The notes beneath the pieces are model-generated. The model saw nothing but the letters and a program-made list of their open reading frames with translations, ran no database searches and had not been told where the DNA came from. A DNA stretch of 14,656 bases, taken from assembly GCA_021604825.1 (NCBI GenBank), contig BQJS01000122.1:1-14656 (forward strand), in the 5' to 3' direction. Both the position numbers and the translations under genes were made by a program. Shown piece by piece: positions 6,346-14,656 of the stretch. The stretch is from Phycisphaerae bacterium. GTDB taxonomy: Bacteria > Planctomycetota > Phycisphaerae > UBA1845. Every line of letters begins with the position of its first letter. Position 1 is the first letter of the stretch.

Positions 6346-9300
6346 TCATTTCTTTCGATTGCGATCTTTTTCTTTGGGCTGCCAAAGCGTTTCCAGCGCG
6401 TTGCTGACGGTTCTGAAGGGCCGTCCCGTGGCGACGGGGTCGTTCATCGTTCCGGTGACGCGCACTTCAATGACTTCTCGCGATGCCCCTTCGAGCAGTT
6501 CGGTCACGACGGGGATTTTCGAACCCTGCTTCGGGCTAATCGCGGTGAGTTTGAGGTCGAGGGATTTCGTGGACCACTCCATTTCCCCTTCGCCCACCAT
6601 CGCCAGCGCGTTGCCCTTGAGATGGAGGTTGCGGAATTGAAGTTCGTCATCTGAGAGGTAGAACTCGGTGTTGATTTCTTGAAACGCCGATTCTTTTGGA
6701 AGCGTCAAGTTGATCACGTTGAGGATCGCGAGCAGCGCCGGGAGTTTGTAGAGTTCCGCTTCTTTGACCTGAAACGATCCGCCGGCGCGTCGGCGACTTG
6801 AATCTGATAGCACGCCGTCGATCGACACCTGCCCGACCACCGTGCCGGCGATCGACTTGCGATTGGCTGAATTATCTCCCGAAGAGAATGCAGATGTGAG
6901 CGCCTCCAGCGGTACATGATCAAATGTGAAGGCGCCGCCGTAATGGGTGTCCCCCGATTCGGTCCAGGTTTGAAGTTCACCGCCGATGGTCGAGCCGGCG
7001 ACTACTGCACTGAGCTGTCCAATGGACCATTGGCTGCGTTGGGCGTCGTACTTGATCGAACCCCGCACGTTTTCAAGACCGAGTTTCGCGATCGTGACTT
7101 GCGGCGCTGTGAGCTGCCCATCGAAATTGAACACGCCTTGTTTGGATGTTGCCGTAAATGGCAACCGAGCGCTGAGGTTCTCGAATGACAAGCCGGTTTG
7201 CAGGCTGAGGTCGTCCGTTTCGAGCGTCCCGTTCAGGCTCCAATTGGGAGCGGAGTTGTGACTGCTCTGGTCAAGGACAAGTTGGCCATTGCGTAAACGC
7301 ATGCTGCCTTTGGGTTGGATGTTGCCCATTAGCTTTCGGATTCGCCATGGGGCGGCATCGCGAATGGATTCGTTGAACTCTTTGATCGCAATATCGATAC
7401 GCAAGTCTGAAGCGATGTCGGCTTTGCCCGTGGAGGTGTTGTTGGTGACGCGGATCGTGCCGTCAACGTTGAGGTTAACTCCATGACCGGTTGCGATGAC
7501 GTTCGTGAGCGTTAGCTGTGAGCCATCGATCACCGCCGTTCCCGAGTTTACTTCGATCGGTATGGGAAAGCGCGGATGACGCAAGGAGACGCCCTTGAGG
7601 TCGACATGAATGGTGGAGTTTAAGGTTCGCGTCGGGTCATCCGCGCTGCGTTTCCATATTGCGTCGGCATTGAGCGTGCCGCTGACCCCGAGATCCTGGA
7701 GTGGTTTTCTCAAGTGAAGGGGGAACGAATCGATGACGTCTCGACTGAGTGTCATGTTCTGACACTTGGCGCGAATATCGAGGCAGGGGTCAACCGGTTC
7801 GCGATTGATGAAGCCGTCGAGTTCGATGTGCCCGTCGGCAAGGCGGCCGGTCAGGCGGTCCACTTCGATGCGTTCGCGATCGATTCGAAGGTGCCCGGTG
7901 GACGCCTTGATTGGCACCAAGAGGTCGGAATGGCGAATCGGTGTTTGATTCAAGTCCACGTTGACGACGTAATCAATCGGGTCAGTTTTCCCGCCTTTGG
8001 AAAGGTCTACTTCGATTTCGGCGGTGCCTTCCGGGTGAAGCTGCTGAAGTTGCGCCTGCGTCTTGGGCTCAAAGCATGAAAACAACCGCTCATCCAGTGC
8101 GACGTCGTTGGCGACAATGTGAAGCTCGAGCCGTTCCAAGCCGTCCTGGTTCGTTTCCGCAATACCTCCGACAGCCACCTCGCCGGTTTCTCCTTGACCT
8201 TGAACGCCCAAGATGTTGATCTCATTATTCTCGATGGTGATGAGTCCATCGAAGTCGTTGATTGGGTACGGAAACTGGGCGAAGACGGCGTCGGCGGATT
8301 CGACTTGGGCTGTCGTGGTGATTGACCAAGGGGAGGGCGCACCGTCGATGGGTGGACTGCGCTGCATGCTGACGTGCAGGTCGGTGACGCCTTCGGGCGA
8401 AAACGAATCCCACATCTTGCGATGTTGCGGTCCCATCCCGGCACAAAGATCGTCGTCGAGAGCGATGTTGTAACCGTAAATATCGATGTCAGCCGGCACC
8501 GGCCCCGCCGGACCGCCCGTCCAACCGTTGGCGATCACCCATCCGTCGCCATGGCTTCCATTGATGCCGATGACATTCAGACCATCGGGGCCAATCTCGA
8601 CAGTGCCGCGCACGTTGGTGATGCGATAGGGAAACTTGTGATGCGATACGTCGGGTCCGAGGGCTTCGATCAAGGCGCGGTCCAAGATGATCGGGGTGTT
8701 GCGGCCCACTGCTTTCGAGATCGATAGGGACAGGTCGATCTGCCCGTGCGGGTCGTAGTGTCGATAGAACTTGGCCAGCTTCGGAAGACTGGCGATCAAG
8801 CGAGACTCAGCCGGAGCGACGGTTGGGTCGGTGCGCGGCAACGTGAACTGTTTGGCTTCCAGGTCAAGCGCGAAACCGATGTCACCAGGGCGGGTGTTTT
8901 CGTCGATCGTTCCGTTCAGTTGCAACTTGGCGCGGCACAGGCAGTTGTTCCAGTATCCGATGAAGTCGAGAAACGCGTGGTTGTTGCCAACTTGCAGCGT
9001 ACCGGCGACATCGGTCCAGGTCAGGTAGCGTTGACTAGGGGGAAGCTTGGTTTCGATGGCATCAATGGGAATCGAGATCGCGGCTTGTTCGATCTGAATC
9101 GCGACGTGATGACGCTCATCGACGACGGGCAGCATCGGTAGGGCGAAATCGACCGCGTGAAACTGACCCTGCAATCCCAGCAGATCCATCCAATAGCGAG
9201 CGCCCGGAGTAGCCGCTTCCGTGGCGAGGGCAGCGGCGCGGACGGATAGCCAAGGGGTGCCGCCGTCGATATCGCGAATCGTCTTCTTGTCGAAGTCGAT

Positions 9301-9963
9301 TTGCAGGGTGCCACTTGAGACCCGATCGGTGGTCGCATCCCAGACGACATCGTAAGCAGCGTCCCGTTCCGGGTTGGGTAGGGCTAGAATGTTGAGGGTG
9401 AGTCGTTCAACGAGCGCGTCAGATTTTGGGCCGCGACGAACGATATCGACATCGATGTCACCCGTACTGACCCTCGGCAGGTCTACCATCTCCATGCCGC
9501 CGAATTGATTCTGGGCCAACAGGTCTTGGACATTAAAGTGACCGGTCGAATCGTCGAAGACCGCTCGACAGCGAGCCCCGGAAATATCGACCGAATCAAA
9601 ACGCAAGCGACCGAGCAAGAGATGCAGTGGTTTGTGGTGAAGGGTCATCGCGCGACAGGTGGCCAAGGGTTCGTCGCCTTGCCCGCCGCACGGGTCGGCC
9701 AAAGTGACTCCCGTTAGTTTTATGCCGCCAAAGGGTGAGAACTGAACGCGATCGATCGACAGGTCGGCTGTGAAAAATGTTTGCAGGTATTCTTGGGCGA
9801 TGCGGCGGAGCTTGGCTGGATCGGTCATGGATCGATACACCCAGACGCCTGCGCATGCGCATAACAAAACGACGACAAGAAGCCATCGCAGCCACTTGCG
9901 TTTGCGCTTCAGCCTGCTTTTGGCCAGCCTTCGTTCCTGGATGTTGGGTACGGTGTCGGTCAC
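6346..9963 (-). CDS. Giant AsmA-like / TamB-YhdP-type envelope protein
   Basis: The 1205-residue protein is predicted to be anchored in the inner membrane with a very large periplasmic part. A basic N-terminus (KSRLKRKRKW) precedes one membrane helix at about 26-43, so the N-terminus is inside and the rest outside. Next comes an AsmA-type start (LSIDRVQFSPFGGIKLTGVTL, about 70-90, split here for description only). The middle is rich in repeated beta-type strands of the form GxLxxDG, as in bridge-like lipid-transfer proteins. Residues about 1060-1180 match the AsmA-like C-terminal region (LPALLAILNVINLTLP, then GEGEMEWSTKSLDLKL and VTGTMNDPV). Family members TamB, YhdP and YdbH help move phospholipid to the outer membrane; that role here is inference. 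The start is GTG 9963, overlapping the TGA of the glycosyltransferase in GTGA (9960-9963), so it is probably translationally coupled. It is the last gene of the run. Confidence 0.82.
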   Translation of the reverse strand: MTDTVPNIQERRLAKSRLKRKRKWLRWLLVVVLLCACAGVWVYRSMTDPAKLRRIAQEYLQTFFTADLSIDRVQFSPFGGIKLTGVTLADPCGGQGDEPLATCRAMTLHHKPLHLLLGRLRFDSVDISGARCRAVFDDSTGHFNVQDLLAQNQFGGMEMVDLPRVSTGDIDVDIVRRGPKSDALVERLTLNILALPNPERDAAYDVVWDATTDRVSSGTLQIDFDKKTIRDIDGGTPWLSVRAAALATEAATPGARYWMDLLGLQGQFHAVDFALPMLPVVDERHHVAIQIEQAAISIPIDAIETKLPPSQRYLTWTDVAGTLQVGNNHAFLDFIGYWNNCLCRAKLQLNGTIDENTRPGDIGFALDLEAKQFTLPRTDPTVAPAESRLIASLPKLAKFYRHYDPHGQIDLSLSISKAVGRNTPIILDRALIEALGPDVSHHKFPYRITNVRGTVEIGPDGLNVIGINGSHGDGWVIANGWTGGPAGPVPADIDIYGYNIALDDDLCAGMGPQHRKMWDSFSPEGVTDLHVSMQRSPPIDGAPSPWSITTTAQVESADAVFAQFPYPINDFDGLITIENNEINILGVQGQGETGEVAVGGIAETNQDGLERLELHIVANDVALDERLFSCFEPKTQAQLQQLHPEGTAEIEVDLSKGGKTDPIDYVVNVDLNQTPIRHSDLLVPIKASTGHLRIDRERIEVDRLTGRLADGHIELDGFINREPVDPCLDIRAKCQNMTLSRDVIDSFPLHLRKPLQDLGVSGTLNADAIWKRSADDPTRTLNSTIHVDLKGVSLRHPRFPIPIEVNSGTAVIDGSQLTLTNVIATGHGVNLNVDGTIRVTNNTSTGKADIASDLRIDIAIKEFNESIRDAAPWRIRKLMGNIQPKGSMRLRNGQLVLDQSSHNSAPNWSLNGTLETDDLSLQTGLSFENLSARLPFTATSKQGVFNFDGQLTAPQVTIAKLGLENVRGSIKYDAQRSQWSIGQLSAVVAGSTIGGELQTWTESGDTHYGGAFTFDHVPLEALTSAFSSGDNSANRKSIAGTVVGQVSIDGVLSDSSRRRAGGSFQVKEAELYKLPALLAILNVINLTLPKESAFQEINTEFYLSDDELQFRNLHLKGNALAMVGEGEMEWSTKSLDLKLTAISPKQGSKIPVVTELLEGASREVIEVRVTGTMNDPVATGRPFRTVSNALETLWQPKEKDRNRKK

Positions 9964-11246
9964 ACAGAACTCTCTGGCGTATCGGCATTCTTTGGCACAT
10001 CAGGTGCCACCTGCAATTTTCGCATACCCATGACAGCCTGCAAACCCATTGCGGCTAAGATCGCCAGCGTCGGGATCGCCACCAACCGATAGCGGACGCT
10101 ACCGACGAAAAATACGTGCGTGGCTGAAACGCAGATGGTTGGAATCAGCAAGGCAATCAGTAGGCTGAATCGCGACCGGTGGGTGTATACCCCAAGTATC
10201 ACGAATGCGTATAGCGGGATATACCAGCCGGCGAAAATTATACGGATCTTCCATGACTGGTAATCGGCTGCATTGAGGATTGGGCTCCACGTTCTGGCAA
10301 ACTTGACCCACGATAGCCTGAGGATTCGAATGGGATCGTCGAGAATGTGCTTCCAGGCTTCGGCCTTGAAGTGTCGATTCCATTCGGCTTCACTGAAGTT
10401 GGCGACTTCGGGTGCGGATTTGATGTTTCCAAGATCGCTCGCCCCCGTCGCGCCGGGATGCACGCCGTCGTAAAGCGAGATGCCGCCGCGCGAGGTTAAC
10501 CAGATCCAGTCACCGGTTGCTTGCTTGTTGCGATACGCCCAAGGTAGCAGGGCGATGATGATGCATGCCACCGACGCAGCCGCCCCAATAATTCCGGTCC
10601 GATCGCGTCGCGCAAAGACGATATAACCCAGCAGCGCAGCGACCAGAATGAGCGTTGATTCCTTCGCATAGATTACCAGTATCGATAGCAAGATGGCGGC
10701 CAACCATCGCAGGGGTGAGCTGACCCGCGACTGTCGAAGTGGCCAAGCGACCCACCACAAGCCCGCGAGGAACGTGACCGCTACCGTTTCACTTAGAAGC
10801 AACGATGCGCTGCCGACCAGCGTGGGATCAAACGCAACGATGAGCCCCGCGACAATTCCGTAGGTCGAAATCTTCCAAGCCAACGCCATCACGGCGCACG
10901 CAGCCAGCGCTCCGAAGAAGTATTGAAACCAACGCGCCGCAGACACACCGCTTTCGCTGGGGCTGAACCACGAGAGGACCCATGGATAAAGCGGCATGCG
11001 CTCGGCTCGGTGCCCAAACTCGCCCACCATCCCGTCGCCCGCGCGATATGATTGGCCAATAGACCAATACCATTGCTCGTCATCGAAGTGCAATGTACCG
11101 ACTTTGTCTGGTGCCGCGTGTTCATGCTTGCGGACCGTGCTAGTTGCGACTCCGGCGCGGACCAAGATCGCGATCAGAAACACAATCACCAGCTGGGTGG
11201 TTTTCGTGCGATTCAATGGTGCTGGTGTCGTGGTCGGCGCTTTCAC
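9960..11246 (-). CDS. GT-C fold membrane glycosyltransferase (GT39/ArnT-PMT-like)
   Basis: This is a predicted multi-pass membrane enzyme that transfers a sugar from a polyprenyl-phosphate donor to an acceptor on the outer face of the inner membrane; donor and acceptor are unknown. It has 428 residues and many hydrophobic helices (first at about 17-35). The acidic catalytic loop after TM1 is FDDEQWYW (54-61). RMPLYPW (83-89), LSETVAV (151-157) and LPWAYRNKQATGDW (234-247), followed by GGISLYDGVHP, are in the order seen in GT39/GT83 relatives. The start is GTG 11246, overlapping the tilS TGA as GTGA (11243-11246). The stop overlaps the AsmA-like start in the same way. Being locked between those genes suggests a role in cell-envelope glycolipid or glycoprotein synthesis. 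Confidence 0.85.
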   Translation of the reverse strand: MKAPTTTPAPLNRTKTTQLVIVFLIAILVRAGVATSTVRKHEHAAPDKVGTLHFDDEQWYWSIGQSYRAGDGMVGEFGHRAERMPLYPWVLSWFSPSESGVSAARWFQYFFGALAACAVMALAWKISTYGIVAGLIVAFDPTLVGSASLLLSETVAVTFLAGLWWVAWPLRQSRVSSPLRWLAAILLSILVIYAKESTLILVAALLGYIVFARRDRTGIIGAAASVACIIIALLPWAYRNKQATGDWIWLTSRGGISLYDGVHPGATGASDLGNIKSAPEVANFSEAEWNRHFKAEAWKHILDDPIRILRLSWVKFARTWSPILNAADYQSWKIRIIFAGWYIPLYAFVILGVYTHRSRFSLLIALLIPTICVSATHVFFVGSVRYRLVAIPTLAILAAMGLQAVMGMRKLQVAPDVPKNADTPESSV

Positions 11247-12277
11247 GAGATTGGGCCACCTCGCGTCAACGTGATTTGGTTGCGATCAAACTGTACGTCA
11301 ACGTTGTCCGGGAGCGAGGATCTACCGCGAGCGTTCTTCTCTTCGAGCGCTTCGATGATGTCGGTCACGTGGCGAAAGGTCAGGCGTCGCTCGCGCATGC
11401 CGATGGCTTCGATCGCCAATCGCAAAACGCTGGTTTGAATAATGGTTGGCAATTGTGCAGTTCGCTTGCGGTCCAATGAGATCGAAGTCGGGTTGCGATC
11501 AACGGTCACGCGCTCCAATTCAGCCAACGCGGTGTCGCGCAGAAATTCATTCGTCCAGCGACTCTGTTCCGTTAGCCGTAGGATAGCCTCTCGAATCTGT
11601 GGGTTAAACGATTCCTCAAGCAGTGGAAGCAACTCGTGACGAATGCGGTTGCGCGTGTGATTCGGCGAAACGTTGCTCGAATCGTCTCGAAATTCCAGTC
11701 CCTCTGCTGCCGCATAGTCGAGGATTTCCTGCCTTGAAAACCCCAGAAGCGGCTTGATGAGTGTGACATCGGCCGTTCGGTTCAAGCGTCGCTTGGGGGC
11801 CATGCCGGAAAGTCCACGAACACCCGTCCCGCGCATGAATCGATGCAGCACCGTCTCGACTTGATCGTCGGCATGGTGGGCCAACGCAACGTGCGTCGCG
11901 CCCACTGCTTCGCAGACTTCTTGAAAGAACCGCAGTCGCGCACGGCGGGCAAGGTCTTCGGGTGAACTACGCTCAGACGCGGCTTCAATGTTTAGGTCGC
12001 AACATTCGATGGTCTTGGGCAATCCCATCTGATCGGCGAGCGACGCGACGAACTCCGCATCACCAGTGGATTCCGTACCGCGCAATTGATGGTCGAGGTG
12101 GGCAACGTGCAATTGGTATTGAGCGTTTTCGTCACCACAGATTTGACAAAGGGCGTGCAACAGAACCGTCGAGTCGGCCCCCCCGGAAACACCAACGACT
12201 ACGCGTACACCGCGCGCGAGAAGATCGTCGCGTTCGATTTGAGATCGCAAGCGTTCTAGAAAGTCGGTGTTGTTCAC
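11243..12277 (-). CDS. tilS: tRNA(Ile)-lysidine synthetase TilS
   Basis: TilS converts C34 of the tRNA-Ile anticodon CAU to lysidine using ATP and lysine, so the tRNA reads AUA as Ile. The 344-residue protein shows the N-type ATP PP-loop SGGADS (31-36), HVAHLDHQLRG (57-67), the HHADDQVET motif (134-142), GTGVRGLSGM (150-159), and DDSSN followed by RNRIRHELLP (198-218). The C-terminal region is short compared with E. coli TilS (about 430 residues), so it probably lacks the full C-terminal tRNA-binding domain, as in shorter family members. It starts with GTG 12277, 28 bases after the lpdA stop and without a strong ribosome site, which suggests readthrough expression from lpdA. It overlaps the next gene by 4 bases. 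Confidence 0.95.
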   Translation of the reverse strand: MNNTDFLERLRSQIERDDLLARGVRVVVGVSGGADSTVLLHALCQICGDENAQYQLHVAHLDHQLRGTESTGDAEFVASLADQMGLPKTIECCDLNIEAASERSSPEDLARRARLRFFQEVCEAVGATHVALAHHADDQVETVLHRFMRGTGVRGLSGMAPKRRLNRTADVTLIKPLLGFSRQEILDYAAAEGLEFRDDSSNVSPNHTRNRIRHELLPLLEESFNPQIREAILRLTEQSRWTNEFLRDTALAELERVTVDRNPTSISLDRKRTAQLPTIIQTSVLRLAIEAIGMRERRLTFRHVTDIIEALEEKNARGRSSLPDNVDVQFDRNQITLTRGGPIS

Positions 12278-12305
12278 GATTGGCTACCGCAGACAAGCCG
12301 GCGGG

Positions 12306-13715
12306 TCAGTGGGCCGATACGCCAGCGGGCATCATCTGATCGGCGACTTCGCCCATCAATTCGGAAAGCGTTGGATGCGGATGAATGGAAAGTGCCAAGT
12401 CGGCAGCGACCGCACCCATTTCGATGGCCAGCACGGCCTCTGAAATCATCTCGCCTGCGTGCGGCCCGACGATCCCGACACCCAGTACCCGCTGCGATTC
12501 GGGATCGAACAGGATTTTGGTCAAGCCGTCGGTGCGTCCGATCGCCGTCGCCCGTCCGGAGGCGACCCATTGCGATTTTTTGACTTCAATTTTAATTCCG
12601 TCGCGCTTGGCTTCGGATTCGGTTAGGCCAGCCCAGGCGATTTCCGGATCGGTGAACACAACAGCCGGGATGCAGCGCGGATCAAACACGACGTCTTGAC
12701 CGGCGAGCACATCGGCGAGGACCTTTCCTTCGGCAATGGCTTTGTGGGCGAGCATGGGGTCGCCAATGATGTCGCCAATGGCGGAGATTCGCGGGTTCGA
12801 CGTCTTAAACTGGTCATCGACTTTGATAAATCCGCGATCGGTCAATTCGATGCCAGCGGCCTCTGTTGCAATCAAGTCGGAATTCGGTCGGCGACCGACA
12901 GCGATCAGCACTTGGTCGAACGTCTTGCGCTTGGGTGGCTGCTTTCCGTCGAACGAAACGACAATGCCGTTCTTCGCGGCTTTCATTCCGGTGACGCGCG
13001 TGTCCATGCAGATTTCGGCGAAGTCTTTGCCAAGTCGTTTGGCCAATGGCTTGACCAAATCCGGGTCGCAACCAGTCAGTAGCGTCGGCAACATTTCGAC
13101 AACGGTCACCTCGCTGCCCAATGAGGCGAGGACGCTGCCCATTTCAAGACCGATGTATCCACCGCCAACCACCAGCGTGTGCTTGGGGATGGATTCCAGT
13201 TTTAATGCGCCGGTTGAATCGACCACACGGGGATCGTCGGCTTCGATCTTTCCGAGACGAACGGGCCGCGAACCGACTGCGACCACCGCGCGTTTGAATT
13301 TGATGCGGGCGACGTCGCTGTCGGAAAGTACGACGTGTCTCTGGTCTTCAAACTTTGCCGTGCCTTTGATGATTTCGACGTTGAGCTTCTTCGCGACCGA
13401 CCCGAGTCCGCGCGACAGTTTGGTGATGACTTTGGTCTTCCAATCGTTGACGCCATTGAGGTCGACTTTGGGTTTGGCAAAGTTGATCCCCATTTGGCTG
13501 GCATGATCGGCGGCTGATATGAGTTCACCGATGGCCAAGAGCGTTTTCGAAGGAATGCAGCCGCGATGAAGGCAAACGCCACCGAGGGCTTTGTCCGATT
13601 CGACGATGGTTGTCGAAATGCCATGGGCAGCCGCTTTGAATGCGGCGGAGTATCCACCGGGTCCGCCACCGATGACCAACAAATCCGTTTCGTGCGTGAA
13701 TTCACCGACGACCAT
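12306..13715 (-). CDS. lpdA: Dihydrolipoyl dehydrogenase (E3)
   Basis: The E3 flavoprotein reoxidises the dihydrolipoyl arm of E2 and passes electrons to NAD+. It has 469 residues, the normal length. FAD site LLVIGGGPGGYSAA is at 12-25, and the redox disulfide C48/C53 lies in GGVCLHRGCIPSK. The NAD site VVGGGYIGLEMGSVLASLG sits near the middle, and the second FAD motif is ISAIGDI. The catalytic His447 with Glu452 lies in HPHPTLSE, where the family usually has HAHPTLxE. The start is ATG 13715, with a weak GGGA about 10 bases upstream. It follows the E2 gene after 67 bases and precedes tilS by 28. The linkage to E2 shows it serves a 2-oxoacid dehydrogenase complex; it may also serve other lipoyl enzymes. 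Confidence 0.96.
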   Translation of the reverse strand: MVVGEFTHETDLLVIGGGPGGYSAAFKAAAHGISTTIVESDKALGGVCLHRGCIPSKTLLAIGELISAADHASQMGINFAKPKVDLNGVNDWKTKVITKLSRGLGSVAKKLNVEIIKGTAKFEDQRHVVLSDSDVARIKFKRAVVAVGSRPVRLGKIEADDPRVVDSTGALKLESIPKHTLVVGGGYIGLEMGSVLASLGSEVTVVEMLPTLLTGCDPDLVKPLAKRLGKDFAEICMDTRVTGMKAAKNGIVVSFDGKQPPKRKTFDQVLIAVGRRPNSDLIATEAAGIELTDRGFIKVDDQFKTSNPRISAIGDIIGDPMLAHKAIAEGKVLADVLAGQDVVFDPRCIPAVVFTDPEIAWAGLTESEAKRDGIKIEVKKSQWVASGRATAIGRTDGLTKILFDPESQRVLGVGIVGPHAGEMISEAVLAIEMGAVAADLALSIHPHPTLSELMGEVADQMMPAGVSAH

Positions 13716-13782
13716 TTATTGTGATTCCCAAGGTTAGAGGAATGATTATTTCTTAATTGACGCGAGCGTTTTTCTGCGCGAT

Positions 13783-14656
13783 CTACTTGATCATCAAGAG
13801 TGCCGGGTTGGATAGATGCGCAACGATGTCGTTCATGAAACGTGCCGCCTGTGCCCCGTCGGCTGCCCGGTGGTCAAACGACAAGCTGATCGGCATGATG
13901 AGTCGCGTCTGCAACTCTTCATCTTCCATATGCAGCCGTTCTTGGGCGCGTCCGATACCGAGGATCGCCACGTCAGGATGATTGATGATCGGCGTACCAA
14001 AGATGCCGCCGATTGCGCCATAGTTGGTGACGGTAAACGTGCCGCCCCGCAGGTCTTCGATGCCGAACTGCACGTCGCGCACTTTCTGTGCGATCTTGCT
14101 GAGTTCGTGCGACAGACCGAGCACGCTGAGTTTGTCGACATCACGAATGACCGGAACCACCAAACCTCGCGGGCTGTCCACGGCGATACCGATGTTGATG
14201 TATCGTTTGTAGATGATCTCTTCGCGCTCGTCGTCGAAACTGGCGTTGAAGATTGGAAACGTGTGCAGGCAATGCGCAAGCGTCCGCAGGATAAACGCCA
14301 TCATGGTGACGCGTGGCCCCGAGCCGTCTTCGCCCCGAAGTTCGCGACGCATGGCATCGAGCAGGGTGATGTCGATTTCGTCGGTCTGCGTGACATGCGG
14401 AATGGTCGAGACGCTCTTTGTCATTTGCCGGGCGATCGTCTTGCGAATTTGTGACAACGGCGAATTGATGACTGCGCCCCAATTGTCCTGACCCGGGGTG
14501 CCTTCGATGACTGGCGGTGCTGCTAGCGCGGCTGGGGGAGCAGCCGGCATCGGTGGTGTCGGTTGGGCTGCGGCACTTGAGCCACCCCCGGAGGCGGCTG
14601 ACTCAACGTCTTCGCGTAGAACGCGTCCGCCCGGTCCTGATCCAGTCAGGGAATCG
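13783..14656 (-). CDS. Dihydrolipoyllysine acyltransferase E2 of a 2-oxoacid dehydrogenase complex (5' end outside window)
   Basis: The E2 core transfers the acyl group from lipoyl-lysine to CoA. The frame is open to the right window edge, so the start and the lipoyl domain(s) are missing; 290 residues are visible. The first residues, LTGSGPGGRVLREDVE, are the end of the E1/E3-binding (peripheral subunit-binding) domain. An Ala/Pro-rich linker follows, then the catalytic domain. Recognisable blocks are IPHVTQTDEIDIT, IGIAVDSPRGLVVPVI, FTVTNYGAIGGIFGTPI and the active-site DHRAADG with His and Asp near the C-terminus. The Met at position 14550 lies inside the linker and is not a start. Whether the complex uses pyruvate (PdhC/AceF), branched-chain or 2-oxoglutarate substrates cannot be decided from this piece; no E1 gene is in the window. 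Confidence 0.93.
   Translation of the reverse strand, partial: DSLTGSGPGGRVLREDVESAASGGGSSAAAQPTPPMPAAPPAALAAPPVIEGTPGQDNWGAVINSPLSQIRKTIARQMTKSVSTIPHVTQTDEIDITLLDAMRRELRGEDGSGPRVTMMAFILRTLAHCLHTFPIFNASFDDEREEIIYKRYINIGIAVDSPRGLVVPVIRDVDKLSVLGLSHELSKIAQKVRDVQFGIEDLRGGTFTVTNYGAIGGIFGTPIINHPDVAILGIGRAQERLHMEDEELQTRLIMPISLSFDHRAADGAQAARFMNDIVAHLSNPALLMIK

Noticed and set aside
12736..13506. 256-codon plus-strand ORF opposite lpdA
   Set aside because: It lies wholly antisense to a well-supported lpdA frame, its translation has no recognisable domain, and it is low-complexity in Ser/Thr/Pro as expected from reading the complement of a codon-biased gene.
13816..14454. 212-codon plus-strand ORF opposite the E2 gene
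   Set aside because: It is antisense to the catalytic domain of E2 with no domain of its own.

Overview
The window looks like chromosomal housekeeping DNA from a Gram-negative-type (two-membrane) bacterium, moderately GC-rich. My best guess is Planctomycetota or a neighbouring phylum. The reasons are a ThyX-type thymidylate synthase, a VKOR-DsbA fusion protein, an AP-superfamily phosphohydrolase of the COG3379 type, a giant AsmA-like envelope protein, and frequent GTG/TTG starts. This placement is an inference from gene content only. I see no rRNA, tRNA, CRISPR array, transposase, integrase or phage gene.

Layout, left to right. (1) Positions 1-689, minus strand: thyX, whose C-terminal end lies outside the window. 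(2) 845-2575, plus strand: an AP-superfamily phosphohydrolase, divergent from thyX. (3) 2591-2656: a perfect 22-bp inverted repeat whose arms are themselves palindromic, sitting between two convergent genes. (4) 2659-4104, minus: a membrane VKOR domain fused to a DsbA-like thioredoxin domain, with a palindrome just upstream of its start. (5) 4285-5328, minus: a sugar-type periplasmic-binding lipoprotein with no transporter genes beside it. (6) 5329-5562: a divergent promoter region with two AGCGCTTG motifs and a plausible plus-strand promoter. (7) 5563-6303, plus: a coiled-coil/zinc-ribbon protein of the COG1579 type. (8) 6346-14656, minus: a run of five co-directional genes. In transcription order these are the E2 acyltransferase of a 2-oxoacid dehydrogenase complex (its N-terminal part is outside the window), dihydrolipoyl dehydrogenase (lpdA), tilS, a GT-C membrane glycosyltransferase and a 1205-residue AsmA-like protein.

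How the genes fit together. E2 and lpdA are two subunits of one 2-oxoacid dehydrogenase complex. tilS follows lpdA after 28 bases. tilS, the glycosyltransferase and the AsmA-like gene are joined by two successive 4-base GTGA stop/start overlaps, which predicts translational coupling of a tRNA-modification enzyme to two envelope-biogenesis proteins. The VKOR-DsbA fusion is predicted to be a one-polypeptide system for making disulfide bonds outside the cytoplasm. No convincing new defence or mobile system is visible. The most unusual items are the nested-palindrome element, the VKOR-DsbA fusion, the coupled tilS/glycosyltransferase/AsmA set, and the possible operator pair at 5382-5470.
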